From NCBI GenBank assembly GCA_030748495.1, contig JASMLX010000029.1:1-57388 (forward strand): DNA of 57,388 bases. Reading direction: 5' to 3'. This DNA is from Candidatus Poribacteria bacterium. Its GTDB lineage: Bacteria > Poribacteria > WGA-4E > UBA9662. The position numbers and the translations under genes were made by a program. Shown piece by piece: positions 44,623 through 53,783 of this stretch; the first letter of the stretch is position 1; every line of letters begins with the position of its first letter. The notes beneath the pieces were generated by a model. The model saw nothing but the letters and a program-made list of their open reading frames with translations, was not told the origin of the DNA and made no database searches.

Positions 44623-44997
44623 CTACGGTGGTAATAGTCGCCAAAATTTTTGCCATAATACCAATGCCAGTATGCCCAAGATCCCCCCAATATTGTCGGC
44701 AATCCAATCGGTAATGTCAGGTGAGCGATTGCTAACGAAAGACTGGTGCCACTCATCAGTTGCACCAAAGATCGCAATTGCCAACATTGTCAAAGCAAAT
44801 GCTTTCCAGTTGGAAATGGATAGATTCAAGAAAGCGCGTGTCAACCAAAAGCTAAATCCCGCATATTCAATGCAGTGATAGAGCTTATCAATCCCTTGGA
44901 ATCGAACCTTCGGTGTTGGTGGATGAGAGAGATGAGAAAGAACGAAAATAAGTGCCATACACAAAAACGGTGGCACCCAGAATTTCAAAAAGCGCAA
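44623..44997 (-). CDS. VanZ-family membrane protein
   Basis: The 124-residue protein shows the VanZ pattern of four spans with the conserved polar loops: FVLSHLSHPPTPKVRFQGID, KLYHCIEYAGFSFWLTRAFL, GATDEWHQSFVSNRSPDITD and WIADNIGGILGILALVLW. VanZ itself gives low teicoplanin resistance; in most bacteria the role is unknown. TTG 44997 is the listed start, without a strong ribosome binding site. It is the first gene of the envelope set running down to 41967. Confidence 0.8.
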   Translation of the reverse strand: MRFLKFWVPPFLCMALIFVLSHLSHPPTPKVRFQGIDKLYHCIEYAGFSFWLTRAFLNLSISNWKAFALTMLAIAIFGATDEWHQSFVSNRSPDITDWIADNIGGILGILALVLWQKFWRLLPP

Positions 44998-45231
44998 TTA
45001 CTCTAATGTTCTAACGATGTAATCGTAATCACCAACATAGATCCAATATGTAGCGAGATTCGGATTCGGAGTGGAAAGCGGAGTCACATTTTACTGGACA
45101 GCGGTTACAATGTCAAGCCTGATACTAAAGCAGCCTTGTTAGCAAAGTAACACGACATTTTCAAAATGATAACCTTCAGAACTTTGGCATTAAGATCAGC
45201 TAGATTAATCGACTACAGCCGGCAGAGATTG

Positions 45232-46635
45232 TCAACCAGAGTTGTTATTTGAATGACGTGGAAGTTCGACGATTACCGTCGTGCCTTGACCTTCTACCGA
45301 ATCTACTACGATTAGACCTTGATGTTGTTCGACTAGGCGTCTGCTGGTAGGCAGACCTAATCCTGTACCGGTTGGCTTAGTGGTGAAGAAAGGGTCAAAG
45401 ATTCGATCTATTGTTTCCACCGGAATACCGATCCCAGTATCTTCCACTTGGAGTCGTATCTGATCACTAAACCCCTGCGTCGTAATGGTTAGTTCTCCCC
45501 CCTCCGGCATCGATTGGATCGCATTTAAGATCAGGTTCATTAAAATCTGTTTCATTTTATCCGTATCAACCTGTATGTGAGCTAGACTAGCATCAAAATG
45601 AGTGACAATCGAAATTTGATGATGTTTCAGGTTAACCTCCATTAGTTTGAGAACCGATTCAGCAATTGCATTTAGATTTGCGTTAATTCGGTTGAGTTCG
45701 GTTGGCCGTGCAAAGTTCATTAACCCACTGACAATCACCTCTATACGTTCTATTTCGTCTAAAACCCTAGTCAAGGATTGCTTGGCTGTCGACTCCGCCA
45801 TTTTGCCGACCATCATTTGGGTCAGCATCTTAATCGAGGACAGCGGATTACGGATCTCATGAGCGAAGGCCGCTGATAGCTGACCTGCGGTGGTGAGGCG
45901 TTCGACTTGCAGCCTCTCTTTCCTCGACCGTCTCAAATCTTGGGTCATCTGGTTGAATGCGGCTGTCAATTGCCCGACCTCATCGATACCGATGAGGTCA
46001 CACTGGTGCTCTAGGTCGCCACTGGCAACACGATGGGTGAATTGAACCAACTGGTCGATGGGACGGGTCAGGTTACGTCCAATTAAAGTGCTAATCAAAA
46101 CTACGAGCAGTAACCCAATGAAAGCGATAACGGCTGTAATTTGGAGTGTTTGCCGTTTGGCTTGTGCTACTCGACCCATCGGACGCATCAAACAGTAAAT
46201 TCGGTTCAGCGATTGTTTGGCATAGACTACCTTGTACGGTCTGCCTGCTAAACGAACATTGCCGATAACAGGTGTATTTTGTTGGCTCAGTTTGGTGCGA
46301 ACTTGACTCAGGGCAAAGTACTTTCCTAGAGCCGACCATTCCGGATCAGGTAGATCTACTAATGTCGATCCGTTGAGGGTGTCGTCGCCACCAAAAACAA
46401 TCACTTCGCAGTGGTAGGCCTGCTTAACTTTCTCCGGTTCTTCAATATATTGTGTGTGTTGAATTGTCTCCAACCACTGTTGCGTCTCAGCACTAAACTG
46501 TTGGTCGTATTTGCGGTCAAACAGAAAAATGGTTAAGGCCAACATACCAAAAATGATGACACTGAACAGGAGAACAAAAGGAAGGATAATTTTAGTGCGA
46601 ATTCGGAGACGGCGCCAAATCGAAGGCAGATTCAT
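45232..46635 (-). CDS. Membrane sensor histidine kinase
   Basis: This is an orthodox two-component sensor. It has a first span (~18-40), a periplasmic domain of ~140 residues and a second span (~182-204). Then come HAMP (~205-258), a HisKA helix with [20 protein letters not shown] (phospho-accepting His), and a HATPase with [20 protein letters not shown] (N box), VEDTGIGIP (G1), [20 protein letters not shown] (F and G2). All key residues are present. The kinase would phosphorylate a response regulator, but none is adjacent. The gene ahead encodes a CRTAC1 protein. Confidence 0.94.
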   Translation of the reverse strand: MNLPSIWRRLRIRTKIILPFVLLFSVIIFGMLALTIFLFDRKYDQQFSAETQQWLETIQHTQYIEEPEKVKQAYHCEVIVFGGDDTLNGSTLVDLPDPEWSALGKYFALSQVRTKLSQQNTPVIGNVRLAGRPYKVVYAKQSLNRIYCLMRPMGRVAQAKRQTLQITAVIAFIGLLLVVLISTLIGRNLTRPIDQLVQFTHRVASGDLEHQCDLIGIDEVGQLTAAFNQMTQDLRRSRKERLQVERLTTAGQLSAAFAHEIRNPLSSIKMLTQMMVGKMAESTAKQSLTRVLDEIERIEVIVSGLMNFARPTELNRINANLNAIAESVLKLMEVNLKHHQISIVTHFDASLAHIQVDTDKMKQILMNLILNAIQSMPEGGELTITTQGFSDQIRLQVEDTGIGIPVETIDRIFDPFFTTKPTGTGLGLPTSRRLVEQHQGLIVVDSVEGQGTTVIVELPRHSNNNSG

Positions 46636-46692
46636 TACTTAGAATGTCCCTAATCTATTAGCCAAACGACCTTAGATTTAGGGAAGTGCTTT

Positions 46693-48351
46693 TTATTCTT
46701 GTGTCGATCCTTCGACAACAACCAAAATAGAGTTGATCAATGGGCTCTTGATCCGATCGATCAGGCCACTTGGCCAATGGACTTCGACCAGTTCTATTGA
46801 CCTGGTTTGACCCAGGCCGAAGTGCAAACGAGAATCATTAGTTGACATATAGCTGGCACCAGCCCGACACTCCGCTGACCAAGTTTGAGCGGGTGTTATA
46901 ACTTTAGTTTTCGCCCCGATTCCATAACGATTGCCATTTTGACCAACCAATTTCACCATCAACCAATGATGCATAGACTTGGTATCGTTGCGCCATAATG
47001 TCGGCACATCGTGGGCGTTATTAACCAGAATATCGATGTCACCATCGTTGTCATAATCACCGAATGCCGCCCCTCGCCCTGCTTTGGGCGGAGTGAGAAG
47101 GGGCGGTTGACGATCGAACGAGTTCTGTTGGTCATTGAGTAGTAAATGGTCCGCCTGAAGATAAGTAGTGCTGGAGTCGTAGCGCTCAATCTGGTCTTGG
47201 ATATGTCCGTTGACAATAAATAGATCCAGAAACCCGTCGTTATTAAAATCAAAGAATCCGGTTCCCCAACTGACAAAAGGCAGGGAGTATCCCAGGCCAG
47301 AGGGAAAGGAGATATCATTGAAAAAACCGTTTCCTTCATTACGATAGAGGGTATTTAGCTGGCGTTGGAAATTGGTGACTAATAGATCCGGGTAGCCGTC
47401 GTTATCGTAGTCAGCCAAGTCGAGGCCCATGCTCCCCTGCATGTTGCCGTGATCATCACAATCGACGCCTGCTAACCAGGCTAGATCTTGGAACGTTCCA
47501 TCATTGTTATTTTGATATAAGAAGTTTTCAGTGCCATCATTGGCTACAAATAGATCTGGATCACCATCGTTATCGTAGTCTGACCAAATCGCACTCATCC
47601 CTTTTCCAATTGGGTTGTGAAGCCCGGCTTGCTGAGTCAAGTCTTGGAACGTTCCGTCGCCCTGATTTCGAAACAGTCGATCAGCTACTCCCTTAAACTC
47701 CTCTGGCCCACAATAAACTTCCACCCCTTGCTCGGCGCAGGTGCGATGGTCCGCTAACTGAAAATCACAGTAGTTGGTAAGATATAAATCCAGCCAGCCA
47801 TCCCCATCGTAGTCGGCGAAGGCAGCTCCAGCACTCCATCGAGGATCATCAACTCCGGCTTGCTGAGTCAAATCTTGGAACGTTCCGTCGCCCTGATTTC
47901 GAAACAGCCGATTAGATCCAAAGTTCGTGAGATACAGATCCAGCCAGCCGTCGCCATCGTAATCAGCCACAGCGGCTCCTGTCCCGTAGCCCTGATCTTC
48001 AACTCCCGCTGCAACTAGCACAAAAGACCCACTTCCTGTATTTTGGTAAAGTTGGTTGCAGTAAGAGTTGTCTTCATCAGAAGATTGAGGGAAATTATTG
48101 GCGCTAACGAGGTATAGGTCCAAGTACCCATCGTTATTATAATCCAGAAAGGCACAACCTGATCCAATTGTCTCGACAAAGTACCTGTCGCCTTGCCGAC
48201 CATCAAAATGACGGAAGGTGATTCCTGCCTCTTCCGTCACATCGGAAAAAGCAATCGCTGGCTCGATAATAGTGCTTTCGTCTACGCCCTCGACATAGAA
48301 AGCGATGAAATCGTTGAAGATTAAGCCCACCAAAAGAATGATTCGGAACAT
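46693..48351 (-). CDS. CRTAC1-like FG-GAP/ASPIC protein
   Basis: A signal peptide is followed by VTEEAGITFRHFDGRQGDRY, the usual start of CRTAC1 family proteins. Then come repeats of the FG-GAP/VCBS type, FADYDGDGWLDLYLTNY and LFRNQGDGTFQDLTQQAGVD, with calcium-binding DxDxDG loops, and at the C-terminus the ASPIC/UnbV domain (QTWSAECRAGASYMSTNDSR, HFGLGQ). These proteins are secreted or surface-bound and form a propeller. In sponge symbionts they occur in many copies. Two repeats are almost identical at the DNA level (47624-47685 and 47855-47916). Function is unknown, and adhesion is only an inference. Confidence 0.88.
   Translation of the reverse strand: MFRIILLVGLIFNDFIAFYVEGVDESTIIEPAIAFSDVTEEAGITFRHFDGRQGDRYFVETIGSGCAFLDYNNDGYLDLYLVSANNFPQSSDEDNSYCNQLYQNTGSGSFVLVAAGVEDQGYGTGAAVADYDGDGWLDLYLTNFGSNRLFRNQGDGTFQDLTQQAGVDDPRWSAGAAFADYDGDGWLDLYLTNYCDFQLADHRTCAEQGVEVYCGPEEFKGVADRLFRNQGDGTFQDLTQQAGLHNPIGKGMSAIWSDYDNDGDPDLFVANDGTENFLYQNNNDGTFQDLAWLAGVDCDDHGNMQGSMGLDLADYDNDGYPDLLVTNFQRQLNTLYRNEGNGFFNDISFPSGLGYSLPFVSWGTGFFDFNNDGFLDLFIVNGHIQDQIERYDSSTTYLQADHLLLNDQQNSFDRQPPLLTPPKAGRGAAFGDYDNDGDIDILVNNAHDVPTLWRNDTKSMHHWLMVKLVGQNGNRYGIGAKTKVITPAQTWSAECRAGASYMSTNDSRLHFGLGQTRSIELVEVHWPSGLIDRIKSPLINSILVVVEGSTQE
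47624..47916. repeat. In-frame 231-bp duplication inside the FG-GAP gene
   Basis: Two stretches of ~62 bases, 47624-47685 and 47855-47916, differ at about three positions. The flanking bases are also similar (around 47780 and 47940). The offset of 231 bases equals 77 codons, so one repeat unit was duplicated in frame and little changed since. Confidence 0.75.
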
Positions 48352-48439
48352 AACCTTTATCTAAAGAACCTGTTGGCATCATATCATGCGGCGAAAAGCA
48401 TGTCAATTGAAGGTGGAATTCAAACAGAGAAATAATGCC

Positions 48440-48468
48440 TTGTGTTAAATTTAACAGTATGCTACAAT
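48440..48468 (+). promoter_or_regulatory. Promoter with an internal palindrome, upstream of the OmpA-type gene
   Basis: TTGTGT (48440-48445), 17 bases, then TACAAT (48463-48468) with a TGC extension. The 12-base palindrome GTTAAATTTAAC (48444-48455) lies inside the spacer and could be an operator. It is about 155 bases before the OmpA-type gene. Confidence 0.5.
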
Positions 48469-48566
48469 TCGGCCTTGAGTTGTAGTCACTGCCAGCGAAT
48501 TTGGAACTTGTTGCTCGTTTCCGTAGTGGCTCGGCCTACGCCTGCTAAGATAATAGCATCACAGGT

Positions 48567-48595
48567 TTGACGTATTCTCTTTTCTAAACTAGATT
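48567..48595 (+). promoter_or_regulatory. Second possible promoter of the OmpA-type gene
   Basis: TTGACG (48567-48572) and TAGATT (48590-48595) are separated by 17 bases. It lies 29 bases before the ATG at 48625. The very strong GAGGAGG ribosome binding site follows it. Confidence 0.5.
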
Positions 48596-48624
48596 ATTAA
48601 AAAGTTCTTTTCGAGGAGGAACTG

Positions 48625-49527
48625 ATGAAAAAAACATTTACGCTATCGCTACTTTCTATATTTGTGTTTAGTGTAATCTTTGCTGGTTGTGGCTGGATCA
48701 AAACTGAGAAAGAATTCACTAACTGGTTGGATGGTTATACTGACAAAGAAGGCCAAGCGCACGAAGGGTTCCAATCCAAGATTGATAAAGCTGACCAAGG
48801 CCTCAGTGACCGTATCTCCGAATTAGATGGGAAAGTTAATGCTCAGAATGAAGCTCTTTCCGCCGACATACAGCAGTCCAAAGAGGCTGCCATTGCCGCA
48901 GCTGAACAAGGTGATGCGGATACAATTGATGCCGCGCAAGATTTTGCTCAGGGGCTAGATGCTGCTGTTCGTAAAGAACTGGCTGCAACCGCTAAAAGTG
49001 TAGGTGATAAGGCCCTGAAAGCCGTAGCTGAAGGTGATGAGGAAGTTCTGGCAAAAGTTGGCGCTTTAAACGACAAGTCGCAAGCACAAGCTGAAGCACT
49101 TGACAAACTCGAAGCAGCTGTTGCTGATGCTAGAGAAGGTGTTACGGCCAATCAGGTTGCAATTGCTACAAAAGTCGAGACGCTTGCTGTGGTTGGCTTC
49201 AGTAGTGGTGGAGCCAGCTTAAATGCCGAGGCCAAAGCCGCACTTGATACCGTCGTTGAAGCCGCCCAATCCGCACCAGCAGATGCCACGATTCTAGTTG
49301 TTGGACATGCAGACGGGACGCCCGTCCTCGGTGGTCGCTATCGCAGCAACTGGGGGTTATCCCAAGCTCGTGCTGATGCTGCTGCCAAGTACTTGAAAGA
49401 TAATGGTGTCTCGCATTCAATCGAATCAGTTGGAAAAGGTCATACTGATCCGGTTGCCTCCGTCAATACCAAAGCAGGTCGAGCGGCCAACCGTAGAGTT
49501 GAGGTTATACTACAACCCGCTGGCTAA
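48625..49527 (+). CDS. OmpA-family lipoprotein
   Basis: A lipoprotein signal ends IFAGC at residue ~22. Residues 30-195 are an alanine-rich helical, coiled-coil stretch (AAIAAAEQGDADTIDAAQDF) like Lpp/Pal linkers. Residues ~200-300 are the OmpA peptidoglycan-binding domain, with GHADGTPVLGGRYRSNWGLS, QARADAAAKYLKDNGV and AGRAANRRVEVIL. The Asp and Arg that hold meso-diaminopimelate are in place. It would tether the outer membrane to peptidoglycan. It has its own promoters (48440, 48567), a GAGGAGG ribosome binding site and a strong terminator at 49554, so it is a single-gene transcript, probably abundant. Confidence 0.92.
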   Translation: MKKTFTLSLLSIFVFSVIFAGCGWIKTEKEFTNWLDGYTDKEGQAHEGFQSKIDKADQGLSDRISELDGKVNAQNEALSADIQQSKEAAIAAAEQGDADTIDAAQDFAQGLDAAVRKELAATAKSVGDKALKAVAEGDEEVLAKVGALNDKSQAQAEALDKLEAAVADAREGVTANQVAIATKVETLAVVGFSSGGASLNAEAKAALDTVVEAAQSAPADATILVVGHADGTPVLGGRYRSNWGLSQARADAAAKYLKDNGVSHSIESVGKGHTDPVASVNTKAGRAANRRVEVILQPAG

Positions 49528-49553
49528 CAGCCAAAACAAATTTACTACACCCA

Positions 49554-49587
49554 GGGAAATTGGAGGCAACTCCGATTTCCCTTTTTT
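49554..49587 (+). terminator. Rho-independent terminator after the OmpA-type gene
   Basis: GGGAAAT-T-GGAG pairs with CTCC-G-ATTTCCC around a GCAA tetraloop (GNRA type), with one T-G wobble, followed by six T. It sits 27 bases after the stop. Confidence 0.92.
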
Positions 49588-49618
49588 GTTGATTTCCATT
49601 CCCCATTAGATCAAAATC

Positions 49619-50026
49619 GTGATTTCAGCCTTGGTATGGATGTTCATCCTCTGTATTCCAACCTTTATCTATATTGCCCTTCCTATTCTCCGTCAGGGAA
49701 AAATCCACTCCCCCCAATCGGAGTCGAAGGTGAATTTGCCCGATACTTCCGAAGCGTTAGCACAAGCCATCGACCGGGAACAGTACTACAGTACACTGGT
49801 AGATCTGGAAGAAGATTACGAGGTGGGTAAAATCTCACCTGAAGACTACCAAAGACTGAAACGGTTACTTCTTCAAGAAACAGCGGACCTTTTACGGGAT
49901 GTAAGGGCCAATCAAGCGGATACGGCTATTGACCCTATCCCAGACTCGGTTGAATCTCTCTCAGTGACAGCCGAAATTGAAATTGAGAAGTACAAAAGAT
50001 CTCAGCGATCTTCTGACCAAAGTTAG
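49619..50026 (+). CDS. CcmI/short-tail membrane protein
   Basis: The 135-residue protein has one N-terminal span (ISALVWMFILCIPTFIYIAL) and a cytoplasmic helical tail. The tail contains YYSTLVDLEEDYEVGKISPE, then DYQRLKRLLL. This LxDLExDYExGKIxxEDYxxLK pattern is shared with the CcmI-like and zinc-ribbon proteins found beside cytochrome c maturation genes. The start is GTG 49619. The gap to the next gene is 9 bases. No ccm gene is in the window. Function in heme delivery is inference. Confidence 0.6.
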   Translation: MISALVWMFILCIPTFIYIALPILRQGKIHSPQSESKVNLPDTSEALAQAIDREQYYSTLVDLEEDYEVGKISPEDYQRLKRLLLQETADLLRDVRANQADTAIDPIPDSVESLSVTAEIEIEKYKRSQRSSDQS

Positions 50027-50035
50027 AGAATAAGC

Positions 50036-51223
50036 ATGAAAAGAATCTGGATCTACCTTTTCGTGATTTTCTGGTTGGTTCCCGATGCCATCTCACAAAC
50101 AGGCCAGATCCGGGGAAAGGTCTTCGACTTTCGACAGAACCAACCCTTAGTGGGACAACTGATCGTCTTGGAAAAGCATCAAGCTGAACAAACCAGTCGT
50201 CGAGAGACTGAAACTGATGCTGAGGGGTACTACCGATTTCAAAATCTCGAACCGAATTCAACTGACCACTATACCGTTTTCACCGAGTTCGAAGGACGAA
50301 CCTATCGTGAAGAAAATGTGATGGTGACGAACTTGGCTTCGAACGTCACGGTTGACCTAAACTTTAACGCTTTTACCAGCGACCTATCTGTGATGAGAAT
50401 TCTTCGTCATTCGATATTTTTACAACCCGTTCCCGATCACACGCACGGAGAAGCTGTTCATGTCCTGGAGTTTTTAAGTCTCGAAAATCGCAGTAATCTT
50501 AACTTTCAGCAGGAGGTCGAAGGGGAAATCTTGGGTTGTTTTCTCCCTTTGCCCAGCGGTATAGAGCAGTTACAGGTGGGGATTTCTACCGTCGAGATCA
50601 TGGAAGAAGTAGCTGAAAACCCGGTGGTGATTCCAGCCCCTATCCTACCAGGACAAACTAACATTCAAATTTCTTACCTGCTGCATATTAATCAGGTCGT
50701 AGATCTATCGCGCCTGCAACAGTTCCAGACCGAGAGCCTACAACTGTTAATTCCAGAGTCGATACCGCTGGTGGTACAATCCAAAGACCTGGAAGCTAAA
50801 ACGCCACAAACAATCCATAATACCGTTTATGCAACTTACGAAACAGCGAAACCAATAGCCGCCGGCCGAGCTGTTCAGCTACAACTGAAACTGGATCGCT
50901 CGTCATCAACGCTTTTCATTGTACTGATTGCTGGATTGGCAATTTGCATTGTGGGATTCGTCATTACCATGGTGATCCACATCCAAAAACCGGGGCAGAG
51001 AGATACGGTCGAATTGGAAACGCCTGACTATCAGCCAGACGTCAGTTGGTTGCGTAAATCGGATGCCAGCGATCTAGCAGCAGTTAAAGCGATTCGGTTA
51101 GAGTTTATCACCCGGCTAGACGAGATGCATCAACAGGAACAGGTTTCAGCGCGTGTACACAACCGTATTCGTCGAGAGCAGGTAGAGCGTTTAGAAGCCA
51201 CGATAGCACAGATACAAGAGTAA
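50036..51223 (+). CDS. Membrane protein with a carboxypeptidase-regulatory-like domain
   Basis: After a signal peptide, residues ~23-105 form a CarboxypepD_reg-like beta sandwich (GQIRGKVFDFRQNQPLVGQL, TDAEGYYRFQNLEP). A larger beta-rich periplasmic domain follows (105-290). One span is at ~298-322 (LFIVLIAGLAICIVGFVITM), then a basic coiled coil to the end (RVHNRIRREQVERLEATIAQ). The same architecture occurs next to cytochrome c biogenesis genes in related genomes. It is co-directional with, and 9 bases after, the CcmI-like protein. Function unknown. Confidence 0.6.
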   Translation: MKRIWIYLFVIFWLVPDAISQTGQIRGKVFDFRQNQPLVGQLIVLEKHQAEQTSRRETETDAEGYYRFQNLEPNSTDHYTVFTEFEGRTYREENVMVTNLASNVTVDLNFNAFTSDLSVMRILRHSIFLQPVPDHTHGEAVHVLEFLSLENRSNLNFQQEVEGEILGCFLPLPSGIEQLQVGISTVEIMEEVAENPVVIPAPILPGQTNIQISYLLHINQVVDLSRLQQFQTESLQLLIPESIPLVVQSKDLEAKTPQTIHNTVYATYETAKPIAAGRAVQLQLKLDRSSSTLFIVLIAGLAICIVGFVITMVIHIQKPGQRDTVELETPDYQPDVSWLRKSDASDLAAVKAIRLEFITRLDEMHQQEQVSARVHNRIRREQVERLEATIAQIQE

Positions 51224-51236
51224 GATTGATTTACTA

Positions 51237-52268
51237 ATGGATCGTTACATCGAATCGGAGTCCGAGTTAGAAGATCTGTTAACAACGCCCCCACCTGCGC
51301 TAATATCCGATATGACCCGACAACCGGATGGCGATTTAGTCGTACTCGGGGCAGGTGGAAAGATGGGACCATCACTGGCTATCTTAGCCCAACGAGCGAT
51401 TTCCACTGCTGGCCTAAAGTCAAAAGTCTATGCTGTTTCACGCTTTAGCAACCAAAAAGCGAGAGCCCTGCTCGATCAAGCTGGTGTAATAACCGTTGCT
51501 TGTGATCTACTTCAGGCCCCGGATCTACGGCAGTTACCAGACGCCACTCAGGTAATTTTCATGGCCGGTCAAAAATTTGGTACAGCCGACGAACCATCAC
51601 TAACCTGGGCCTTGAACACCTATTTGCCGGCTCGTGTGGCAGAACGATACGCAGATTCAAAGCTGGTCGCTTTTTCAACGGGTAATGTCTATCCGCTGAC
51701 ATCCATCACCGGCGGCGGGTCGGTTGAAACCGACCCCCTTATGCCAATTGGGGAATATGCGCAATCTTGTTTGGGGCGGGAACGGATCCTAACCTATTTT
51801 TCCAACCACAACAGCACCCAGATCACCATTTTGAGACTCAATTACGCCATTGATCTTCGATATGGTGTTTTGATAGATCTGGCCCAAAAAGTCGATCAGG
51901 GAATCCCGATTGATTTGCAGATGGGGAACGTCAATCTTATTTGGCAGGGAGATGCCAACGAGATGGCATTACGAGCCTTTTCGCTCTGCACCAGTCCACC
52001 ACAGGTGCTAAATCTAACCGGTCCAGAGACCGTTTCAATTCGTTTTCTGGCACACCGGTTGGGTCAGATCTTCAACCAGGAACCCAGTTTTATCAATGCC
52101 GAAGGCGAGACTGCATTTTTGAATAATGCTAGTTGTTGCCATCAAATATTCGGTTATCCCCGCACCCCGTTGGGTCAGATGATCGATTGGGTCGCGCATT
52201 GGGTTAAAATTGGTGGCCCAACTTTAGACAAACCGACCCACTTCGACGTGCGAGCCGGCGCATTTTAG
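51237..52268 (+). CDS. NAD-dependent epimerase/dehydratase (extended SDR)
   Basis: The Rossmann signature is VVLGAGGKMGPSLA (residues ~37-50), and the strand-end VIFMAGQKFGT and FSTGNVYPLT follow. At the usual YxxxK the sequence is GEYAQSCLGRERIL: Tyr is there but the Lys is Cys. Other SDR parts are intact: ILRLNYAIDLRYGVLIDLAQ and LNLTGPETVSIRFLAHRLGQ. Without the Lys the enzyme may bind NAD yet not catalyse, or use another base. Substrates would be sugars or steroid-like compounds. ATG 51237 follows 13 bases after the previous stop. Its end lies 7 bases from the convergent maf gene. Confidence 0.82.
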   Translation: MDRYIESESELEDLLTTPPPALISDMTRQPDGDLVVLGAGGKMGPSLAILAQRAISTAGLKSKVYAVSRFSNQKARALLDQAGVITVACDLLQAPDLRQLPDATQVIFMAGQKFGTADEPSLTWALNTYLPARVAERYADSKLVAFSTGNVYPLTSITGGGSVETDPLMPIGEYAQSCLGRERILTYFSNHNSTQITILRLNYAIDLRYGVLIDLAQKVDQGIPIDLQMGNVNLIWQGDANEMALRAFSLCTSPPQVLNLTGPETVSIRFLAHRLGQIFNQEPSFINAEGETAFLNNASCCHQIFGYPRTPLGQMIDWVAHWVKIGGPTLDKPTHFDVRAGAF

Positions 52269-52275
52269 GCTGGTT

Positions 52276-52881
52276 TCAAACTTCACTTTCTGCAGGATGA
52301 GCCAACTGCCGCATTTGTCTAACCAAACTCGCCAACGGTAGACCAACCACGTTAAAATAACATCCTTCAATCCGGTCGACAAAAGCCGCTGCCTGGCCTT
52401 GAATACCGTAGGAGCCAGCTTTGTCATCCGCCTGGCCACTGGCAACATAGTCCTCAATTTCTGCTGAATCTAGTTGTCGAAAATAGACAGTCGTTTTTTC
52501 GCACCAGGTAATTCGGCGATTTCGATCTAAGTCTATTAAGACCACCCCGGTCAATACCTCGTGTTGACTCCCGCTCAGTTTTTGTAACACACTTGTTGCT
52601 TCAGGATGATCTTTCGGTTTTCCCAAGGATCGTCCTTCGAAAACAACCGTTGTGTCGGCACCGATAATCAGGCCTGTCTGGTAGTGTTTGGTGATGTTAG
52701 TGGCTTTTAATTGAGCCAATTCTTGAACACCTTTTTCAATTGAGTGATCGTTCAGTCCTGGTTCTTCGATATGGCTAATGCAAACACGAAACTGCAGCCC
52801 AATTCGTCGTAATAAGTCTGAGCGGCGAGGAGACGCCGAGGCAAGAATGATTTGGGGAAAAATACGGTTGAGATCTGTCAT
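52276..52881 (-). CDS. maf: Maf-family nucleotide pyrophosphatase
   Basis: Maf proteins hydrolyse dTTP/UTP or modified nucleoside triphosphates and act in house-cleaning and division arrest. All signatures are visible: IILASASPRRSDLLRRIGL, GADTTVVFEGRSLGKPKD, VLTGVVLIDL, DKAGSYGIQGQAAAFVDRIE and YFNVVGLPLASL. Length 201 is normal. ATG 52881 is followed by MTDLNRIFP. It converges with the SDR gene and diverges from the coiled-coil gene. Confidence 0.97.
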   Translation of the reverse strand: MTDLNRIFPQIILASASPRRSDLLRRIGLQFRVCISHIEEPGLNDHSIEKGVQELAQLKATNITKHYQTGLIIGADTTVVFEGRSLGKPKDHPEATSVLQKLSGSQHEVLTGVVLIDLDRNRRITWCEKTTVYFRQLDSAEIEDYVASGQADDKAGSYGIQGQAAAFVDRIEGCYFNVVGLPLASLVRQMRQLAHPAESEV

Positions 52882-52929
52882 CGAACTTAATCTATCTTAG
52901 TCCTTTCCTGTGCCGTTAATTCTACCGAT

Positions 52930-52944
52930 TTGAAACGGTTTCAA
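52930..52944. promoter_or_regulatory. Palindrome in a divergent promoter region
   Basis: TTGAAAC G GTTTCAA is a perfect 15-base palindrome between the divergent maf and coiled-coil genes, a common operator form. A -10-like TAGAAT lies just to its right. No regulator can be named. Confidence 0.45.
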
Positions 52945-52994
52945 GGTTATGTTAGAATAACAGAAATTAGATTCCCCTTTCAAGTTACTGGCTA

Positions 52995-53729
52995 ATGTGG
53001 CGACTCCTTCCGCTCTCTATTTTAACAGTCGGGTTTGCAGTGACCATAGGTCTGGTATCCCAGTTTGGATTGGCAGGTGTTGCTCCAGCCTTAGCAGTTT
53101 TAGCAATTGTATGCAACTTGGCCTTAACCATTATCCGGCTTCGCCAAAGCCAACCAACTGAAACCCGGGATCAGCAAGCAGATGTCCATCGGTTATTGTC
53201 GGAGCAACTGGACGAGACAGGTCGACTTGACTTGGAACGGTTAGTTGAGTTAGAGCAGACATTCGATCGGCTGATCTCAAAAGGTACTCGACCACAGTTT
53301 ATCTCGGCTGAAATTCCGATGACTTTTAGCCACTTAATGAAAGAAGCAGTTTCAGCAATTGAAAGGCGAAATCAATACCGACAGTTTTTAACCCAAACCG
53401 ATGTGCTAAAGTTAAGATCTGATCTGGAGATTACTCACTTAGAACTGGAAAGAGAGGTCGGCCTGCTGTGTCGGCCACAACTAGAGGTTAAAGTGGAACA
53501 ACTCAATCAAGAATTAATGGATCTTAAACAACTAAACACTACCCTTGAACAACTCGACCAAGATATCGCTTCAGCTCAATCCGCACTGCACTGCACAGTA
53601 GTTCTCTTGACAGAACCAATTACGGACAACTACGATAGCCGTCTCAGTGAACAAGCAGATAAACTCCGTCGCGTAGTTGAGATTTCACAAGAGGTCAATA
53701 TCGAGTTAGCAGAATATAATACCGACTGA
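52995..53729 (+). CDS. Membrane-anchored coiled-coil protein
   Basis: Two N-terminal hydrophobic stretches (LLPLSILTVGFAVTIGLVSQ and APALAVLAIVCNLALTIIRL) form a hairpin in the membrane. Residues ~55-244 are helical and rich in Glu, Gln and Leu, with heptads (LEQTFDRLISKG, QLNQELMDLKQLNTTLEQLD). No catalytic motif or named family is seen. The gene is transcribed toward the phosphodiesterase gene, 54 bases on. Confidence 0.6.
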   Translation: MWRLLPLSILTVGFAVTIGLVSQFGLAGVAPALAVLAIVCNLALTIIRLRQSQPTETRDQQADVHRLLSEQLDETGRLDLERLVELEQTFDRLISKGTRPQFISAEIPMTFSHLMKEAVSAIERRNQYRQFLTQTDVLKLRSDLEITHLELEREVGLLCRPQLEVKVEQLNQELMDLKQLNTTLEQLDQDIASAQSALHCTVVLLTEPITDNYDSRLSEQADKLRRVVEISQEVNIELAEYNTD

Positions 53730-53783
53730 TAAATCCCGCTAGTTGTGATAGAATTGCCCTAAAATCAGACACACGGACAACAG

